Assembly: GCA_964525815.1 (NCBI GenBank)
Contig: CAZGJQ010000006.1
Span: forward strand, 1 to 39,506
DNA from: UBA1049 sp964525815
Lineage (GTDB): Bacteria > Bacillota > Clostridia > Oscillospirales > CAG-382
DNA length: 39,506 nucleotides
Direction: 5' to 3'
Shown: piece after piece, positions 7,482 to 16,456 of the stretch
Numbering within the stretch: the first letter of the stretch is position 1
Layout of the letters: each line of letters opens with the position of its first letter
The notes under the pieces: model-generated
The model's database searches: none
The model's input: the letters and a program-made list of their open reading frames with translations, nothing else
What the model was told of the DNA's origin: nothing
Translations under genes and position numbers: made by a program

Positions 7482-9387
7482 AATGAACAAACAGGCATAT
7501 GAGGACAGTCAAATACAGGTTTTGGAAGGGCTTGAAGCGGTAAGAAAAAGACCGGGGATGTATATCGGCACCACCTCGGCAAAGGGCTTGCACCACTTAA
7601 TATATGAAATAGTGGATAATTCCATTGACGAAGCACTTGCCGGTTATTGTGACAAAATAAAGGTCTCTATTAATACGGACAACAGTATAACAGTAGAGGA
7701 TAACGGCAGAGGTGTTCCCGCCGGAATGCATCCCAAGCTGGATTTACCCACCCTTCAAGTAATTTTTACCGTTCTTCATGCAGGCGGTAAGTTTGGTGGC
7801 GGAGGATATAAAATAGCGGGCGGTCTGCACGGAGTCGGAGCGTCCGTGGTTAATGCGCTCTCTAAGCGTATGGAAGTAACCAATTGCCGGGATGGATATG
7901 AGTATTCCATTATCTTTGAATACGGGAATGTAGCGGAGGCGTTCAGGAAGGTAGGACCCACCGACCGTCAGGGGCTCACGGTAAAATTCTACCCGGATGA
8001 CAATATATTTGAGACGGTGGAGTTTGAAAAGGAAATGGTTTCCTCAAGACTGAGGGAGCAGGCCTTCCTTAATGCGGGGGTTTGCATATCTCTTGTGGAT
8101 TTGAGGGAGGATAGCCCGCAGGAAAAAATATTTTTGTATGAGGGCGGAATAAAGAGCTTCGTTGAGTATATAAACAAGAAAAAAGCGGCGGAGGTGCTCC
8201 ACGAAGAGGTCATTTATGTGAGCGGAGCAAAGGGCTCCTCGGTTGCCGAGGTCGCCTTGCAGTACAATGATTCCTATAACGAGACGATACTGTCTTTTGC
8301 AAACAATATGCACACAATAGACGGAGGAACTCACGAAACCGGGTTCAAATCCGCCATTACCAAGGTGCTCAACGATTACGGAAAAAAATACAACATACTA
8401 AAGAGCGACGAAAAGCTATCGGGCGAGGATGTTAGAGAAGGAATAACCGCCATTGTCAGCGTTAAGCTGGAGGATGCGCAGTTTGAGTCGCAGACCAAGG
8501 CAAAGCTGGGCAACAGCGAGATAAGAACGCTTGTGGAAAGCATGTTGAACGAGAAGCTTTCTATTTACTTCGAAGAGAACCCTCTTTGCGCCCGCAGTGT
8601 TTTAGAAAAGGCAATTTCCGCATCAAGAGCAAGAGAAGCGGCAAAAAAAGCACGGGAGCTTACAAGACGCAAGGGTCTGCTGGAGAGCTCCTCGCTCCCC
8701 AGTAAGCTTGCCGATTGCAACGAGCGCAGAATGGAATACACCGAGCTGTATTTGGTGGAGGGAGATTCGGCGGGCGGCACCGCAAAGGACGGAAGAGACA
8801 GCCAGTTTCAGGCGATATTGCCTTTGAGAGGAAAGATTCTAAACGTCGAGAAAAGCAGGCTGGACAGAATATATGCCTCCACCCAGATTACCCCCATAAT
8901 CCTTGCCTTAGGAACGGGTATTGGCTCCGAGTTCGATATAACCAAGCTCAGATACGGAAAAATTATTTTAATGGCGGATGCAGATGTGGACGGCTCTCAT
9001 ATAAAAACGCTGCTTTTGACCTTTTTCTTCCGCCATATGCGTCCGTTGATAGAAAACGGACATATATATGCGGCAACACCTCCTCTATACAAGGTATATA
9101 AGGGAAAGCAGGAGAGATATGCCTTTTCGGATGCGGAAAGGGACAGATATATGGAGGAGCTGGGCGGAAACGCAAACGCCGAGAGATACAAGGGTCTCGG
9201 AGAGATGGACAAGGAGCAGCTCTGGGATACCACAATGGATCCGGAAAAAAGGATTCTGAAAAAGATTTCCATTGAGGACGCCTATGAGGCGGATTCCCTC
9301 TTCTCGGTGCTTATGGGGGATAAGGTAGAGCCCCGCCGTGAGTTTATTCAGGCTAACGCAAAATATGTAACCAATTTGGATATATAA
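7474..9387 (+). CDS. gyrB: DNA gyrase subunit B
   Basis: GyrB is the ATPase subunit of gyrase, which introduces negative supercoils. The 637-residue protein has the GHKL ATPase domain (EIVDNSIDEALAG, then GRGVP and GGLHGVGASVVNALS), a transducer domain, and the TOPRIM domain with EGDSAGGTAKDGRD, PLRGKILNVEK and DADVDGSHI. It is the short form without the Gram-negative insert. It is coupled to remB upstream and lies 13 bases from gyrA, whose SD (AAGGAGAG) follows its stop. Confidence 0.98.
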   Translation: MNEMNKQAYEDSQIQVLEGLEAVRKRPGMYIGTTSAKGLHHLIYEIVDNSIDEALAGYCDKIKVSINTDNSITVEDNGRGVPAGMHPKLDLPTLQVIFTVLHAGGKFGGGGYKIAGGLHGVGASVVNALSKRMEVTNCRDGYEYSIIFEYGNVAEAFRKVGPTDRQGLTVKFYPDDNIFETVEFEKEMVSSRLREQAFLNAGVCISLVDLREDSPQEKIFLYEGGIKSFVEYINKKKAAEVLHEEVIYVSGAKGSSVAEVALQYNDSYNETILSFANNMHTIDGGTHETGFKSAITKVLNDYGKKYNILKSDEKLSGEDVREGITAIVSVKLEDAQFESQTKAKLGNSEIRTLVESMLNEKLSIYFEENPLCARSVLEKAISASRAREAAKKARELTRRKGLLESSSLPSKLADCNERRMEYTELYLVEGDSAGGTAKDGRDSQFQAILPLRGKILNVEKSRLDRIYASTQITPIILALGTGIGSEFDITKLRYGKIILMADADVDGSHIKTLLLTFFFRHMRPLIENGHIYAATPPLYKVYKGKQERYAFSDAERDRYMEELGGNANAERYKGLGEMDKEQLWDTTMDPEKRILKKISIEDAYEADSLFSVLMGDKVEPRREFIQANAKYVTNLDI

Positions 9388-9400
9388 AGGAGAGTTGTAA

Positions 9401-11941
9401 ATGGCACACCATAACGAATATGATTACAGCTCTCACGAGGAGCAGACAATACGCAATGTAGGTATCGAAAAGGAGATAAAGACCGCATATATTGAGTATG
9501 CGATGTCCGTTATTGTCGGGCGGGCATTACCGGATGTTCGGGACGGCTTGAAGCCGGTGCACCGCCGGATTCTGTATGCAATGCACGAGGACAAGCTCAC
9601 CTATGAAAAGCCCTTCCGTAAATCGGCGACCACGGTCGGTAATGTTCTCGGTAGGTATCACCCGCACGGGGACACCGCCGTTTATGATACCATGGTACGA
9701 ATGGCGCAGCCTTTTTCTCTGCGGTATATGCTTGTGGAGGGTCATGGAAACTTCGGCAACATAGACGGAGACGGTGCGGCCGCATACCGTTACACCGAGG
9801 CGAGAATGTCCCGCCTTTCAAACGAAATGCTGGTGGATATAGAAAAAAACGTGGTGGACTTTTCCCCCAACTTCGACAACACGCGCAAGGAGCCGCAGGT
9901 GCTGCCCTCCCGATTTCCCAACCTTTTGGTAAACGGCTCCATAGGAATTGCGGTGGGTATGGCAACCAACATACCGCCCCATAACCTGGGGGAGGTAATC
10001 GACGCAACCGTTTTTCTTATGGATAATCCGGAATGTGAGGTTCAGGAGCTGTTCCCGTATGTAAAGGGACCGGATTTCCCGACCTACGGAACTATTTACG
10101 GTACCGCCGGCATATATGAAGCATATATGACCGGCAGAGGACGGGTAAAGGTCAGAGCAAAGGCGCACTTTGAGGAAAAGCACGGCAGAACAAGCATTAT
10201 TGTTACCGAGATTCCCTATCAGGTCAACCGCTCTTTGCTGCTGGATAATATGGTTTCCCTTGTAAAGAATAAGCGCATAGAAGGCATTTCCGATATACGC
10301 AACGAATCGGGACGCAAGGGAATGCGTATAGTGATAGAGGTAAAAAAGGACGCAAACCCGCAGGTTGTGCTTAATCTGTTGTACAAGTACTCACAGCTTC
10401 AGGACACCTGCGCCATAAATATGCTTGCCCTGGTAAACGGGGAGCCGAAGGTGCTTAACCTGAAAGAGGTTTTGCGGCATTATATTCGTCATCAGGAGGA
10501 GGTTATCACCCGCCGCACAAGGTTTGAGCTTGAAAAAGCGGAGCGGGAGGCGCACGTCTATGAGGGTCTTAAGATAGCCATTGACAATATCGACGAGGTT
10601 ATAAGCATTATTCGTGCAAGCGCAAACATCTCCGAATCCAAGGAGAACCTTATAGCAAGGTTCGGGCTTACAGAGATTCAGGCTCAGGCTATTGTGGAAA
10701 TGACGCTGGGCAGACTGTCCGGTCTTGAAAGAAAGAAAATAGAAGAGAGGCTGGCTTCTCTTTACGCTCTGATTGACGAGCTTAAGGGAATACTTGCGGA
10801 CAGGAGCAAAATAAACGAGATTATAAAGAACGACCTTTTGGATATAAAAAAGAAGTACGGAGACGAGCGGCGTACCGATATCGAGGAGGTTGAAAACGAG
10901 ATTCTGCTGGAGGATCTTATTGAGCGGGAGAGCTGTGTTATCACGGTAACTCATGCCGGATATATAAAGCGGCTGCCCTCCGAGACCTATCAGGCTCAGA
11001 GACGGGGAGGAAAGGGCATTACGGCAATGTCAACCAAGGAGGAGGATTTTGTCGAGGATGTAATTATATCCCACAGCCATGACTATCTGCTCATGTTCTC
11101 AAATCGGGGCAGAATGTACAGGAAGAAATGCTATGAGATACCGGAGAGCGGAAGAACCGCCAAGGGGACAAACCTTGTAAACGTGCTTTCCTTGGACGAA
11201 GGGGAAAAGATAACCGCAATAATTCCGGTAACCGAGTTTACGGAGGACGAGAATCTTGTTCTCCTCACCAAGCACGGAGTAATCAAGCGGGTTTCCCTTA
11301 TGTCCTACCGTACCCGCCGCACCGCGGGACTTTATGCGGTTACCCTTGACGAGGGCGACGAGCTGCTCTATGTGATGAAGACAACAGGCTCAGAGCAGAT
11401 TATAGCCGCCACAAGCAAGGGCTTGTCTATCCGTTTTAACGAGTCGGATGTGCGGGTGATGGGAAGACAGGCGAGAGGTGTCCGTGCTATGAGGCTTGCA
11501 GGGGATGATTATATCGTGGGAAGCGCCGTTATCCCCAAGGATTATAACGAAACCGAAACAAAAATTATAACCGTTACCGAGAGCGGCTTCGGAAAGAGAA
11601 GCGAAATAGACGAGTTTACGGTTCAGAACAGGGGCGGTAAGGGGCTTATCTGCCACAGGATAAGCGAGAGAACCGGACCGCTTGCGGGAATCGCAATTGT
11701 TCAGCCGGAGGACGAAATTATGCTCATCACCGACAGCGGCATAATAATAAGGACCAAGGTGGACGAGATTCCGGTATACGGAAGAGCCGCCGGAGGAGTT
11801 ATTGTCATGAGAACCGGAGGTCAGGCGGCGATAGTCGGCTTTGCACGGGTCAAGGCGGAGGAAGAAGAGCCGATAATAGAAGCGGAAGCAGAAGAATCAG
11901 AGGAAACAAATCCGGAAGAAACGGAAATCACAAAAGATTAA
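9401..11941 (+). CDS. gyrA: DNA gyrase subunit A
   Basis: GyrA is the DNA-cleaving subunit of gyrase. The 846-residue protein has the breakage-reunion domain (GRALPDVRDGLKPVHRRIL; catalytic Tyr in AAYRYTEARMS) and a C-terminal beta-pinwheel carrying the GyrA box QRRGGKG, which marks gyrase rather than topoisomerase IV. The quinolone-determining stretch reads HGDTAVYDT, with Thr where E. coli has Ser83; Thr here also occurs in wild-type Clostridia. It ends in a strongly acidic tail (about 30 residues rich in Glu). Confidence 0.98.
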   Translation: MAHHNEYDYSSHEEQTIRNVGIEKEIKTAYIEYAMSVIVGRALPDVRDGLKPVHRRILYAMHEDKLTYEKPFRKSATTVGNVLGRYHPHGDTAVYDTMVRMAQPFSLRYMLVEGHGNFGNIDGDGAAAYRYTEARMSRLSNEMLVDIEKNVVDFSPNFDNTRKEPQVLPSRFPNLLVNGSIGIAVGMATNIPPHNLGEVIDATVFLMDNPECEVQELFPYVKGPDFPTYGTIYGTAGIYEAYMTGRGRVKVRAKAHFEEKHGRTSIIVTEIPYQVNRSLLLDNMVSLVKNKRIEGISDIRNESGRKGMRIVIEVKKDANPQVVLNLLYKYSQLQDTCAINMLALVNGEPKVLNLKEVLRHYIRHQEEVITRRTRFELEKAEREAHVYEGLKIAIDNIDEVISIIRASANISESKENLIARFGLTEIQAQAIVEMTLGRLSGLERKKIEERLASLYALIDELKGILADRSKINEIIKNDLLDIKKKYGDERRTDIEEVENEILLEDLIERESCVITVTHAGYIKRLPSETYQAQRRGGKGITAMSTKEEDFVEDVIISHSHDYLLMFSNRGRMYRKKCYEIPESGRTAKGTNLVNVLSLDEGEKITAIIPVTEFTEDENLVLLTKHGVIKRVSLMSYRTRRTAGLYAVTLDEGDELLYVMKTTGSEQIIAATSKGLSIRFNESDVRVMGRQARGVRAMRLAGDDYIVGSAVIPKDYNETETKIITVTESGFGKRSEIDEFTVQNRGGKGLICHRISERTGPLAGIAIVQPEDEIMLITDSGIIIRTKVDEIPVYGRAAGGVIVMRTGGQAAIVGFARVKAEEEEPIIEAEAEESEETNPEETEITKD

Positions 11942-11987
11942 TTGCCGGAATACAGCTTCGGCATAAAAAAGGAAAGGCAAAAGAGAT

Positions 11988-12527
11988 ATGGCGATAAAAA
12001 CCTTTGTTCTGGAGAACAATCCGGAAAAAGAGAAGCGGCATGCCGCAATAGAAAAAGCGATAAAGGATTACCTTGAGAACGATAAGGCGGAGATTCTTTA
12101 TAACAATAAGGGCAAGCCCTATATTGTCGGCACCGAAACGGACAAGCATTTGTCGGTTACCACAACCGGTCAGATTATGCTTTGCGTTCTTTCGGATATG
12201 CCGATAGGTATAGACGGGGAGCATCTCGAACGCTTTAATACAGAGAACAAAACCGATTATATCGCTTTAGCCGAACGCTTTTTTACAGAGGAGGAAGCCG
12301 ATTATGTACGGGAAGGGGACGGCGACCCGCTTCGCTTTGTCCGCATCTGGGTAAGAAAGGAAGCCTATGTAAAGCTTACGGGAAAGGGGCTTTCTGATTT
12401 CCTCAACTTCTCGGTTACGGACGGAGAACGGTTTTTTGGAAGAGTAAACGGTATCCCGATAAAGAAATTCGCCATAAACTTCCCGGGGAGCAATGAATAT
12501 ATGTTTGCCATAGCGGGAGTGGAATAA
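11988..12527 (+). CDS. 4'-phosphopantetheinyl transferase superfamily (Sfp-like)
   Basis: The 179-residue protein resembles enzymes that move phosphopantetheine from CoA to a carrier-protein Ser. It carries GKP, then IGIDGE (the acidic metal-binding pair of GIDIE is kept, with Gly in the middle), a FFTEEEADYV helix and WVRKEAYVKLTGKGL with the catalytic Glu/Lys. The family's SHS motif before GIDIE reads TTT (SVTTTGQ), so the substrate-binding His is missing. Which carrier protein it modifies is not clear, as no synthase is nearby. It starts 46 bases after gyrA with a moderate SD (AAGAG). Confidence 0.82.
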   Translation: MAIKTFVLENNPEKEKRHAAIEKAIKDYLENDKAEILYNNKGKPYIVGTETDKHLSVTTTGQIMLCVLSDMPIGIDGEHLERFNTENKTDYIALAERFFTEEEADYVREGDGDPLRFVRIWVRKEAYVKLTGKGLSDFLNFSVTDGERFFGRVNGIPIKKFAINFPGSNEYMFAIAGVE

Positions 12528-12530
12528 AAT

Positions 12531-12577
12531 CCCGCCGCTGTGCGGCGGGCTAAAGAGAATTTGCTATGCAAATTCTC
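12531..12577. repeat. Two adjacent perfect hairpins, REP-like
   Basis: CCCGCCGC (12531-12538) pairs with GCGGCGGG (12542-12549) around a three-base loop, and five bases later GAGAATTTGC (12555-12564) pairs with GCAAATTCTC (12568-12577) around TAT. Neither is followed by a T-run. The compact tandem palindromes directly after a stop codon look like a dispersed REP-type element; copy number cannot be judged from one window. Confidence 0.45.
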
Positions 12578-12700
12578 CGCTACCAATTGTAGGAAAGTAT
12601 AAATTCTTTTCTACAAGCTGAAGAAAGAAAAAGTTTTAACAAGGAGTGTCGGGCTAAGGAAGCAAGAAATTACGCCGTAACTCTATAGTAATTATTTTTT

Positions 12701-12728
12701 GGGCGAGAAAACTCGCCCTTAATTTTTT
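12701..12728 (+). terminator. Rho-independent terminator
   Basis: GGGCGAG (12701-12707), loop AAAA, CTCGCCC (12712-12718), then TTAATTTTTT. It ends the transcript of the phosphopantetheinyl transferase, about 175 bases after the stop. Confidence 0.75.
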
Positions 12729-12798
12729 GCGATTGAAACAATTTGAGCTTTATTCTCCATTATTATGTTAAGGATAAACTGCGAAGGAGATTATCAAA

Positions 12799-14100
12799 AT
12801 GAAAAAAAGATTTATAATAATATTGTCTGCAATGATTTTTTGTTTTCTTGCAGCCTGTAATCAAGAAAAAATTAATCAAGCGGAGGAATCTTATCAAGAG
12901 GTTTCGGAAGAGATTTCGCAGCAAAACAATGCCTATTCATCAGAAGAGACGCTCTCTGATGAAGAAAGCGAAATAAAAGAAGACAGTATAATAGAATTTT
13001 CTGAAGACATTTCGCAAAATAACTCCTCAGACGAAAAAGAACCGATTGAGTTAATTACTTACTCAATTTACGGGGAGATTATCGAAAACGAGGATTTAAG
13101 ACAAGAGTTAATTAAAACAGTAGAACGTTGCATAATTACCGAAAAAATATTCCATGGAGAAACTTATTATGCAGACTACTCGTCTAAAAAACAGGACGCT
13201 TCGGGATTTAATTATTATAAGGTAAATTCAGATTTTGCCAAGACAAAAGATGATTTATTAGCCTATTTCGAAAAAGTATTTACCAGAAAATATACAGAAA
13301 GACTATTAGGCGAAACAAAGTCACTTGATGACTACTTTTTTTCCGGGGACATTCCTTTATATAAGTATATTGACGGAGAGTTATTTGTACTTGAAGAAGA
13401 ATTTTGTTCCAGCCGGAGTTTTTCTTGCGAAAGCCTGCAAATAACAAGTAAAAACGACAATATTGCTGAAGTTGTTGTCTTCTCAGTGGATAATGCAAGC
13501 GACTACGTAAAGCATACGTTTAAATTCTGTTTCTCAAACGGATATGGCTGGCAGCTCGATGAACATACTGGCGAATGGTATATACCTGAACTTCAGTATT
13601 TCTATCATTTATTTGTCGGAAATGCAGAAAAAATCAATAAGATATTATCCGGCAACGACACTGTTTTAGAAGAAGGGAATAAAGTTACAATCCAAAAAAA
13701 AGGAACTACTTACGAAAAAATTGAAAACTTTATGACAATAAAGGAAATGACAGATTATTTTGAAAATATATTTACAGAAGACCTTGCAAACAAATATATT
13801 AGTGAGCATATAACCGATGTTTTTTTAGAAGAAAACAACTGCCTTTATCGCTCAGTGAAAGCAAACAAATATAAAATACCGGAATTCGTTTTGCATTCTT
13901 CAATCATGAACTCGATGGGAGGTAAAGGTGCACGAATGGATTGTAACTGGAAAAATGATATTACAGGCGATGATTTTTTTCAGAGCATGAATATAGTTTA
14001 CACAATTTATGATGATTACTGTCAAGGTGAAGCTTATGAATATATGCTTACTTCGCTTAAAATCGCTAGTGAGCTACCCCTTATAGGAATAACATATTGA
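12799..14100 (+). CDS. Lipoprotein with two IseA-like domains
   Basis: The 433-residue protein has a lipoprotein signal (MKKRFIIILSAM, lipobox LAAC with Cys at 20), an acidic Ser/Glu-rich linker (about 21-90) and two related domains (about 92-265 and 266-425). Each contains a FxGxT/ND start, a FAKTKDDLLAYFEKVFT-type helix (second copy FMTIKEMTDYFENIFT), a short strand and a CLYRS or LFVLEE strand. This pattern resembles IseA/YoeB-type DL-endopeptidase inhibitors, so an envelope role is likely; the assignment is by eye. Codons are much more A/T-rich than in gyrA or the next gene, suggesting transfer. SD AAGGAG precedes the ATG. Confidence 0.7.
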   Translation: MKKRFIIILSAMIFCFLAACNQEKINQAEESYQEVSEEISQQNNAYSSEETLSDEESEIKEDSIIEFSEDISQNNSSDEKEPIELITYSIYGEIIENEDLRQELIKTVERCIITEKIFHGETYYADYSSKKQDASGFNYYKVNSDFAKTKDDLLAYFEKVFTRKYTERLLGETKSLDDYFFSGDIPLYKYIDGELFVLEEEFCSSRSFSCESLQITSKNDNIAEVVVFSVDNASDYVKHTFKFCFSNGYGWQLDEHTGEWYIPELQYFYHLFVGNAEKINKILSGNDTVLEEGNKVTIQKKGTTYEKIENFMTIKEMTDYFENIFTEDLANKYISEHITDVFLEENNCLYRSVKANKYKIPEFVLHSSIMNSMGGKGARMDCNWKNDITGDDFFQSMNIVYTIYDDYCQGEAYEYMLTSLKIASELPLIGITY

Positions 14101-14105
14101 ATAGA

Positions 14106-14127
14106 TTTTTGGCGGGAAAACCCGCCC
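14106..14127. terminator. Hairpin between convergent genes
   Basis: GGCGGG (14111-14116), loop AAAA, CCCGCC (14121-14126), preceded by five T. It resembles the hairpin at 12701-12718. It lacks a clear downstream T-run on either strand, so it is at best a weak bidirectional terminator between the lipoprotein and the leftward nucleotidyltransferase gene. Confidence 0.4.
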
Positions 14128-14132
14128 AATAC

Positions 14133-16307
14133 TTATTCGCTCCCTTTTTTTATTTTTTTCTCCGCAAAGTCGCATAATTCCTCGGCAGACTCGGAGCTTA
14201 CCGCTTCGGCAAGCACTCTGAAGCCGCCGTCCGCACGGGGAAACACGGCAACGCTGCCCTTTTCGGTGTGAATCCGCACTCCTCTTGAGCAGTCCTCGCA
14301 TTCGGAAGCGAGGGAGCCGATAATGTCCGCTTTTTCCTCCTCGTCCACCTCAATATCCAGACTGCGGATAAACAGCGGGGGCAGAGTCACCGCCGCCTGA
14401 TCAAGGGTAACGTTGTTTTCCCGAAGATAACGGCATACCAGCAGAGCAAGCAGCACATTATCGTGCGCAAAATGGGTATCAAAGGCTTTTTTTCTAATAT
14501 CGCTCTCACTGTCGTTGTAGAAATGCAGGGTAAGCCCGGTCTGTCTGAGGAAAACCTCGGCTCCCTCCGGAGTGGATTGAGGAAGATACAGCTCATTGCG
14601 TCCTCCGCTTTGAGCCGCAAGCATAAAGAGCTGCCAGTAGGAAAGCTCCCTTTTTTTTGCGCTCAGGGCGCTTAAATCCCGTCCGTCAAATAAAAAAATG
14701 TCTCTGTCAAGCTCCTCTGTGTGTTTTGGCATCTCGGTATCCGCACCCAGCTCCCTTGCATTGGAGAAAAAGAAGTTCGCCCGCTCCTCGTCCCCTCCTG
14801 CCGCTGCTCTTATGCCCCTGAGCGGTCCCGCCAGTGCTTGGAGATAAAGGCAATAACGGAACTTTATTCTGTCCTCTCCCGTCAGAGCCCTGGGCTTGTA
14901 TATAATTTCGGGTACGGGCGGCTTTTCACGCATGGCGTTCTCGATTTTTCTCTGCTTCTCGTGGGAAAAGAACAGCCCGTTTTGTTCGAGCATATAAATG
15001 TCTGCTCTGTAATCCCCTGAACCGCCTCCTTTTACGGAAATAAAAACACAGCAGTCAAGGCTGTATTCCCGAGGAGCAAATGCAGCAAGCTCCAAAAAAC
15101 CCTCCTCCAGCTCAAGCATATACCCGCCGCCGTTGTGAACGCCCGTTTTTACGCTGTCTGCAAGCAGATTCCCTATTTGGCTGCCGTCGCTCATAACGCC
15201 TATGCGTGCGGGCTTTCCCAGCACGCATAGACCCTGCCCCAGCTTAAAGCACAGCTCGCCGTCAACCTCTCTGCCGTAAATACCGGATATACCCTCATCC
15301 CCGAACAAATGCCGTGAAGCGGTGCTGAAAAAAACATTGCCCATTATTCTTGCTCCTCTGCCTATTTTTATGTTATCCGCCACCTTTACTCCCTTTGTGA
15401 GGAAAGCACGGTCGCCGATAACGCTGTTTGCGCCGATAACGCAGCCCTCTGAAATAACGCAGCCGCTTCCCACGGTTACGTTTTCGCATATAATGCTGTT
15501 TGTTATCTCGCTGTAACCGACCTTTACATCCTCAAACAGAATGCTCCCGGCTATCTTTGCGTCCTTGCTTATCTCACAGCCCGACCCTGCTATATTCACC
15601 CCGCCGGACAAGCACATATTACAGCTGTAAAATTCACCGAAGCTGCCTATGTCGCACCAGCTTCCTTCTGCCTCCTCTCCATAAATGGGGGTGCCTTTTT
15701 CCATAATCAACGGAAACAAGTCCTTACCGAAGTCAAAAAACCCGTCCACGGGTATAAGCTCAATAATACTTTTGTTTAGAATATAAATGCCGGTGTTGAT
15801 AAGATTAGACAGGGTGTCCGCCCAGGAGGGCTTCTCTAAAAAGCGGGTGATTATGCCGGTTTCCGGATTTTTTAGCACCGTTCCGAACTCCTGAGGCGTT
15901 TTTGTTTTGGAGAGCAGCATTGTGGCACTGCTTTTTCTTTTTTTATGCAGCTCTACCTGCTTTCTAAGGTCAAAATCGCAAACCGAATCCCCCGATATTA
16001 TAAGAACAGTATCGGCTAATCGCTCATACAAGGCTCTGACCGCACCTGCGCTCCCCTTAGGCTTATCCTCTCGGAAGAAGGTGAGCCTTACCTTTTCGTG
16101 CGTGATTTTTTCAAGCTGATCGGGCAGATACATCGTTGTTACCGCAGCTTCGGAGAAGCCGTTGTCCCCAAGCAAGTCCAGTATACGCTCGAACGCGCTG
16201 CGGTTGTATACCGGCAGCAGCGGCTTGGGTCTGCTGTTTGTCATCGGAGCAAGACGGCTTCCGAAGCCGCCCGCCATTACCACAACGCCGAATTTTCCGT
16301 CAATCAT
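14133..16307 (-). CDS. Sugar nucleotidyltransferase, beta-helix and degenerate phosphohexomutase fusion
   Basis: The 724-residue protein starts at the ATG at 16307 (GAGGT seven bases upstream); 42 codons of open frame before it are not conserved-looking. Domain 1 (about 5-235) is a nucleotidyltransferase with GGFGSRLAPMTNSRPKP (13-29) and a typical EKPS. Domain 2 (about 236-330) has hexapeptide repeats. Domain 3 (about 332-724) resembles PGM/PMM mutases, beginning HLFGDEGISG, but the phosphoserine loop (normally ASHNP) reads ISVKGGGSGD (423-432) and the metal loop DGDxDR reads DGRD (541-544), so mutase activity is unlikely. It probably makes an NDP-sugar for the envelope; the substrate is unknown. 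Confidence 0.85.
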   Translation of the reverse strand: MIDGKFGVVVMAGGFGSRLAPMTNSRPKPLLPVYNRSAFERILDLLGDNGFSEAAVTTMYLPDQLEKITHEKVRLTFFREDKPKGSAGAVRALYERLADTVLIISGDSVCDFDLRKQVELHKKRKSSATMLLSKTKTPQEFGTVLKNPETGIITRFLEKPSWADTLSNLINTGIYILNKSIIELIPVDGFFDFGKDLFPLIMEKGTPIYGEEAEGSWCDIGSFGEFYSCNMCLSGGVNIAGSGCEISKDAKIAGSILFEDVKVGYSEITNSIICENVTVGSGCVISEGCVIGANSVIGDRAFLTKGVKVADNIKIGRGARIMGNVFFSTASRHLFGDEGISGIYGREVDGELCFKLGQGLCVLGKPARIGVMSDGSQIGNLLADSVKTGVHNGGGYMLELEEGFLELAAFAPREYSLDCCVFISVKGGGSGDYRADIYMLEQNGLFFSHEKQRKIENAMREKPPVPEIIYKPRALTGEDRIKFRYCLYLQALAGPLRGIRAAAGGDEERANFFFSNARELGADTEMPKHTEELDRDIFLFDGRDLSALSAKKRELSYWQLFMLAAQSGGRNELYLPQSTPEGAEVFLRQTGLTLHFYNDSESDIRKKAFDTHFAHDNVLLALLVCRYLRENNVTLDQAAVTLPPLFIRSLDIEVDEEEKADIIGSLASECEDCSRGVRIHTEKGSVAVFPRADGGFRVLAEAVSSESAEELCDFAEKKIKKGSE

Positions 16308-16374
16308 TGCAATACCTCGCTTTTTTCGTCTATGCTTATTTTTGTCGATAGCCAGAAAATTATTCCGCTTCAAG

Positions 16375-16403
16375 TTGACAAAATGCAAAAAAAAGGCTAT
16401 ATT
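16375..16403 (+). promoter_or_regulatory. Sigma-A promoter of ribF
   Basis: TTGACA (16375-16380), 17-base spacer, TATATT (16398-16403). The start near 16410 gives a leader of about 47 bases. No FMN riboswitch is seen. Confidence 0.75.
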
Positions 16404-16456
16404 AAATGTAATATATAAAGTGCTACACGGCAAAACAATGAGGAAAAAACGGCGAC

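Noticed and set aside
8341..8352. tRNA T-loop-like GGTTCAAATCC
   Set aside because: It lies in the gyrB reading frame and no cloverleaf surrounds it. No tRNA or rRNA gene was found in the window.
12555..12577. CRISPR-like repeat
   Set aside because: It is a single hairpin with no repeat-spacer array and no cas genes; no CRISPR seen in the window.
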